NCBI RefSeq assembly: GCF_900099775.1
Contig: NZ_FMTM01000003.1
Span: forward strand, 271,097-335,096
Reading direction: 5' to 3'
DNA from: Rhizobium mongolense subsp. loessense
GTDB lineage: Bacteria; Pseudomonadota; Alphaproteobacteria; Rhizobiales; Rhizobiaceae
DNA: 64,000 nucleotides
Below are positions 60,224 through 64,000 of the stretch, piece by piece. Within the stretch, counting starts at the first letter, position 1; each line of letters begins with the position of its first letter. Both the position numbers and the translations under genes were made by a program. Below the pieces are notes generated by a model. That model saw nothing but the letters and a program-made list of their open reading frames with translations, searched no databases and was not told where the DNA came from.

Positions 60224-61684
60224 ATGAAACTGCGGGACATAGCCGGAAGCGCATTTCCGGAAATCAAGGAGCAACTCGAAGGGCCGGTGGGCGGGCTGGA
60301 GATTTCCGGGCTTTCAGCCGATAGCCGCAAGATCGAAGCCGGAATGGCGTTCATTGCGGTGGCCGGCTCGAAGGCCGATGGCGCGCTCTATATCGCCGAT
60401 GCCGCAAAACATGGCGCGACCCTTGCCGTGTCGGCTCAAGCCGTCGAGGCTCCCATTCCTGTCCTGGCGGTGAAGGAACCGCGTCGCTTTCTCTCCGTCG
60501 CCGCATCGCATTTCTACGGCAGGCAACCTCAGACGATGGTTGCCGTAACCGGCACGGCTGGCAAGACCTCCGTCGCTTCCTTCACGCGCCAGATTTGGGC
60601 CTATGCCGGACATCCAGCGGCCATGATCGGCACGACGGGCGTCGTTTCGCCGATGCGCAACGAATACGGCTCGCTGACGACGCCCGATCCGGTTTCCCTG
60701 CACAAGCTGCTGGCCGATCTCGCTGACGAGGGCGTGACGCACGCTTCGATGGAGGCATCAAGTCACGGTCTCGACCAGTGTCGTCTGGATGGCGTGAAGC
60801 TTTCGGCTGCCGCCTTCACCAATCTAGGCCGTGATCACATGGATTATCATCCGACCGTGGAAAGCTATCTGGCCGCCAAGATGCGGCTTTTCGATACGTT
60901 GCTGCCGAAGGGTTCGCCTGCCGTCATCTTCGCCGACGATGCCTGGTCCGAGCAAGCGATCAAGGCGGCAAAGGATGCAGGCCACGATGTCCGCACCGTC
61001 GGCCGCAAAGGGGATTATCTGGCGCTTAAGCGGGTCGAGCACTTCCGTCACAAGCAGATCGCCGAAGTTCATTGTGGTGATGAGATTTTTGAGGTGGATA
61101 TTCCGCTCGCCGGCGATTTTCAGGTCGCCAATGGGCTGGTTGCCGCGGCGCTTGCCATGTCTACCGGCGTTCCGGCCAAGATCGCGATGGCCGCTCTTGA
61201 AAAGCTGCAGGGCGCCTCGGGGCGTCTCGAACTCGTCGGCCATACAAAGGATGGCGCGCTTGCTTATGTCGATTATGCCCACAAGCCGGATGCGCTGGAA
61301 AATGTACTGAATTCCGTGCGTCCCTTTACGACCGGGCGCGTGATCCTGGTCTTCGGTTGCGGCGGCGACCGCGACCGGGGCAAGCGTCCGATCATGGGCG
61401 AGATCGCCTGCCGCCTGGCCGATGTGGTGATCGTCACGGACGACAATCCGCGTTCCGAGGAGCCGGCCTCGATCCGATCGGAGATCATGGCTGCGGCGCC
61501 GTGCGCCACCGAGATCGGCGACCGTTCGGAGGCGATCTACCAGGCCGTCGGTATGCTGAAATCCGGCGACACACTCATCGTTGCAGGCAAGGGGCATGAA
61601 GAAGGGCAGACGATCGGGAGTGTGACGCTGCCGTTCTCGGACCACGCCGAAGTGCGCGAAGCTTTGGAGGAGCTGAAATCGTGA
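60224..61684 (+). CDS. murE: UDP-MurNAc-tripeptide synthetase MurE (meso-diaminopimelate adding)
   Basis: This is a 486-residue Mur ligase adding meso-diaminopimelate to UDP-MurNAc-L-Ala-D-Glu. The N-terminal domain has [19 protein letters not shown]. The ATP site is [15 protein letters not shown], followed by the [15 protein letters not shown] stretch and [12 protein letters not shown]. The late motif [16 protein letters not shown] contains DNPR, which marks diaminopimelate rather than lysine use. ATG 60224 is chosen to match family length; ATG 60167 or GTG 60203 would add a charged extension. It overlaps murF by 4 nt. Confidence 0.96.
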   Translation: MKLRDIAGSAFPEIKEQLEGPVGGLEISGLSADSRKIEAGMAFIAVAGSKADGALYIADAAKHGATLAVSAQAVEAPIPVLAVKEPRRFLSVAASHFYGRQPQTMVAVTGTAGKTSVASFTRQIWAYAGHPAAMIGTTGVVSPMRNEYGSLTTPDPVSLHKLLADLADEGVTHASMEASSHGLDQCRLDGVKLSAAAFTNLGRDHMDYHPTVESYLAAKMRLFDTLLPKGSPAVIFADDAWSEQAIKAAKDAGHDVRTVGRKGDYLALKRVEHFRHKQIAEVHCGDEIFEVDIPLAGDFQVANGLVAAALAMSTGVPAKIAMAALEKLQGASGRLELVGHTKDGALAYVDYAHKPDALENVLNSVRPFTTGRVILVFGCGGDRDRGKRPIMGEIACRLADVVIVTDDNPRSEEPASIRSEIMAAAPCATEIGDRSEAIYQAVGMLKSGDTLIVAGKGHEEGQTIGSVTLPFSDHAEVREALEELKS

Positions 61685-63114
61685 ACTGGCTTTGGACCAC
61701 CGATGATATGATAGCCGCCATGGCGGGCCGCCCGTTCGGCACGCTCCCTGAAGGCATCACCGGCATTTCCATAGACAGCCGCTCGATCGGTACCGGCGAA
61801 GCCTTCTTCGCCATCAAGGGCGACAGGGTCGACGGCCATGACTTCGCCTCGATGGCGATGGCGAACGGTGCTGCACTTCTCGTCGTCAGCGAAGCCCGCC
61901 TTCCGGGGCTTGGCCGCTTGACCGTTCCGATGATCGTCGTCGATGATGTGCTCGCAGCGCTCGGTCGGCTCGCCGTCGCGTCGCGTCAGCGCTCGAGGGC
62001 GCAGATCATAGCGGTGACGGGCTCTGTCGGTAAGACGACGACCAAGGAGATGCTTCGCCACGTGCTTTCGCCGTCCGGAAAGGTGCACGCTTCCGTCGCC
62101 TCCTTCAATAACCATTGGGGCGTGCCGCTGACACTGGCACGCATGCCGCTCGACACGCACTTCGGCGTCTTCGAAGTCGGCATGAATCACCCGGGCGAAA
62201 TCCGGCCGCTGGTGAAGATGATCCGGCCGCATGTCGCCGTCGTCACGACGATCGCTCCCGCGCATCTCGGCAATTTCAAGAGCATCAAGGAAATCGCCGC
62301 GGCGAAGGCGGAGGTTTTCGAAGGCTTGGTCCACGGCGGGCATGTGGTGCTCAACCGCGACAGCGACCAGTTCAATTTTCTCGAACGGACGGCGCAGTCG
62401 CTCGGCATCGAGAATATCCATTCCTTCGGCCAGCACGCGAAGGCCGAGTTCCGCCTTGCGGAATTCAACGGCTCGGATGAAAGCTCGGCGCTCTGGCTGA
62501 CGATCGACGGCGATACGTTCGAAGTGGCGCTCGGCGCGCCCGGACGGCATATTGCGGAAAATGCCCTGGCCGCTCTCGGCATCGTCACGCTCGTCAACGC
62601 GGACCTCGACAAGGCAATCGCAGCGCTGGCCACGCTGCAGCCCGAAAAGGGCAGGGGCCGCCGCCACAAATTGTCGATCGGAACCGGCAGCTTCACGCTG
62701 ATCGACGAAAGCTACAACGCCAATCCCGCCTCGATGCGCGCGGCGATCGCGCTGCTTGCCACAGCCGGTCCGGCAGACCGCGGGCGCCGCATCGCCGTGC
62801 TCGGCGACATGCTGGAAATGGGCGAATACGCGCAAAAGGTCCATTCTGACCTTTCCGGGCCGCTGCTTGCGGCCGGCATCGAACATGTCTGGCTTGCGGG
62901 CAAGGACATGCTGGCCCTGAAGGAATCGCTTCCCGACAGCGTGGAGGTCGAATACCGCGAGAAGACGGAAGAACTCACGGAATATGTATTGAACTCGGTC
63001 GCGCCTGGCGACGTGTTGATGGTGAAATCGTCTTTGGGGATAGGCTTCGGCAAGATTGTCGCCGCGATCCTTGACAGGTTTGCGCCATTTGTAGACACGC
63101 AACGCGAACTTTGA
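61681..63114 (+). CDS. murF: UDP-MurNAc-pentapeptide synthetase MurF
   Basis: This is a 477-residue Mur ligase that joins D-Ala-D-Ala to UDP-MurNAc-tripeptide. The N-terminal [19 protein letters not shown] domain is followed by ATP site [53 protein letters not shown], and the C-terminal [20 protein letters not shown] and [12 protein letters not shown] motifs specific to MurF. Translation starts at GTG 61681, overlapping the murE stop. mraY follows by about 20 nt. Confidence 0.96.
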   Translation: MNWLWTTDDMIAAMAGRPFGTLPEGITGISIDSRSIGTGEAFFAIKGDRVDGHDFASMAMANGAALLVVSEARLPGLGRLTVPMIVVDDVLAALGRLAVASRQRSRAQIIAVTGSVGKTTTKEMLRHVLSPSGKVHASVASFNNHWGVPLTLARMPLDTHFGVFEVGMNHPGEIRPLVKMIRPHVAVVTTIAPAHLGNFKSIKEIAAAKAEVFEGLVHGGHVVLNRDSDQFNFLERTAQSLGIENIHSFGQHAKAEFRLAEFNGSDESSALWLTIDGDTFEVALGAPGRHIAENALAALGIVTLVNADLDKAIAALATLQPEKGRGRRHKLSIGTGSFTLIDESYNANPASMRAAIALLATAGPADRGRRIAVLGDMLEMGEYAQKVHSDLSGPLLAAGIEHVWLAGKDMLALKESLPDSVEVEYREKTEELTEYVLNSVAPGDVLMVKSSLGIGFGKIVAAILDRFAPFVDTQREL

Positions 63115-63136
63115 CCGGGTAAACAAGGGGCCTCGA

Positions 63137-64000
63137 ATGCTGATTTGGCTAGTCGAACTGTCGGACCAACTGAAGTTTCTGAACTTGTTCAGATACATTA
63201 CCTTCCGTACAGGCGCCTCTCTCTTCACGTCCGCACTGATCGTCTTCCTCTTCGGGCCGATGATCATCAACTCGCTCCGAATCCGACAGGGAAAGGGCCA
63301 GCCGATCCGCGCCGACGGGCCGCAGACGCATTTCAAGAAGGCCGGCACGCCGACCATGGGTGGGCTGATGATCCTAGCAGGCATCGTCGGGGCCTCGCTT
63401 CTGTGGGCCGACCTTTCCAACGTCTATGTGGTCGCGACCCTGCTCGTCACCCTCGGCTTCGGCGCGATCGGCTTTTACGACGACTATCTCAAGGTCACGA
63501 AGCAGAGCGATAAGGGGTTCTCGGGCAAAGCACGTCTCGGCATAGAGTTCGTGATTGCCGGCATCGCCGTCTATTTCATGATGCGCACCGCGCTTGCCTC
63601 CGGTACGGCAGGCTCGACCTTCGGCTCCTCGGTCGCATTCCCGTTCTTCAAGGATTTCCTGATCAATCTCGGCATCGTGTTTGTGGCCTTCGGTGGCTTC
63701 GTCATCGTTTCGGCGGGCAACGCCGTCAACCTGACGGACGGTCTCGATGGTCTTGCGATCGTTCCCGTGATGATTGCCGCCGCCTCCTTCGGTGTCATCG
63801 CCTATCTTGCCGGCAATGCGGTCTTTGCGAACTACCTGCAGATCAACTTCGTGCCCGGCACGGGCGAACTCGCCGTGGTACTCGGCGCAGTCATCGGTGC
63901 GGGCCTCGGCTTCCTCTGGTTCAACGCGCCGCCCGCCGCAATCTTCATGGGCGATACGGGTTCGCTGGCGCTCGGCGGCACGATCGGCACCGTTGCGGTC
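63137..64000 (+). CDS. mraY: phospho-MurNAc-pentapeptide transferase MraY (cut by window end)
   Basis: The first 288 codons of an integral-membrane enzyme that makes lipid I from UDP-MurNAc-pentapeptide and undecaprenyl phosphate. The open frame reaches the window edge without a stop; full MraY has about 360-366 residues, so roughly the last fifth is missing. Visible motifs are [17 protein letters not shown], the catalytic aspartates in [10 protein letters not shown], the [13 protein letters not shown] motif and the third aspartate region [17 protein letters not shown] lies before ATG 63137. It continues the dcw operon, where murD and ftsW are expected next. Confidence 0.96.
   Translation, partial: MLIWLVELSDQLKFLNLFRYITFRTGASLFTSALIVFLFGPMIINSLRIRQGKGQPIRADGPQTHFKKAGTPTMGGLMILAGIVGASLLWADLSNVYVVATLLVTLGFGAIGFYDDYLKVTKQSDKGFSGKARLGIEFVIAGIAVYFMMRTALASGTAGSTFGSSVAFPFFKDFLINLGIVFVAFGGFVIVSAGNAVNLTDGLDGLAIVPVMIAAASFGVIAYLAGNAVFANYLQINFVPGTGELAVVLGAVIGAGLGFLWFNAPPAAIFMGDTGSLALGGTIGTVAV

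Overview
The window looks like a chromosomal stretch of an alphaproteobacterium of the Rhizobiaceae, most likely Rhizobium. This rests on GC-rich coding DNA, the betaine-lipid pair btaA-btaB, PPi-dependent phosphofructokinase, many ABC uptake operons, an ArsR-methyltransferase/metF operon, palindromic intergenic mosaic repeats of the rhizobial type, and the order rnpB-mraZ-rsmH-ftsL-ftsI-murE-murF-mraY. No prophage, transposase, integrase, rRNA or CRISPR array was seen.

Layout. 0-4.3 kb: a CAU-anticodon tRNA, a SIMPL-domain periplasmic protein, three small proteins and an AGE-family sugar isomerase. 4.4-8.5 kb: metH, a strong terminator and an orphan Phd/YefM antitoxin. 8.5-16.0 kb: a CUT1 sugar-uptake locus (GntR regulator and BadF-type sugar kinase facing a binding protein, two permeases, a Gfo/Idh dehydrogenase and an ATPase), probably for an amino sugar. 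16.1-20.3 kb: a polyamine/Fe-type ABC operon on the minus strand, with the remains of a small membrane-protein gene at its end. 20.5-28.2 kb: an RpiR regulator divergent from an N-formylglutamate-amidohydrolase-family enzyme, followed by an APC permease, a glutamine-synthetase-like ligase, an aldehyde dehydrogenase and an iron alcohol dehydrogenase. Together these could form a gamma-glutamylation pathway for an amine or amino alcohol. 28.4-32.7 kb: orphan ParA/VirC1-like ATPase, L,D-transpeptidase, aldose-epimerase-like protein, a Blh-type phosphatase and RidA. 32.7-37.5 kb: minus-strand operon of a ThDP enzyme, a CaiB-type CoA transferase, an EamA exporter and an alpha/beta hydrolase. 37.6-42.5 kb: RNase T2, ettA, and the ArsR-methyltransferase plus metF operon. 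42.6-54.4 kb: a region rich in cell-envelope genes (25-residue membrane peptide, MltB-type transglycosylase, GH25 lysozyme, btaBA, serine hydrolase, SLT lipoprotein, J-domain protein, AmiD-type amidase, second SLT protein), with LysE and pfp among them. 54.4-64 kb: FAD oxidoreductase, RNase P RNA, then the division/cell-wall (dcw) cluster, cut by the window edge inside mraY.

Connections. The same palindrome (core ATAAAGATATCTTTAT) lies in front of metH and in front of the ArsR-methyltransferase/metF operon 36 kb away, which points to one regulator of methionine/SAM metabolism. Four CCCAT boxes at exact 10-bp spacing precede mraZ and match the direct-repeat operator known for MraZ. Both ABC operons carry a hairpin element just after the binding-protein gene, which would favour high binding-protein and lower permease expression. 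A CtrA-like TTAA-N7-TTAA site lies upstream of the 25-residue membrane peptide. Functions given here come from recognising families in the translated sequence; no database search was run.
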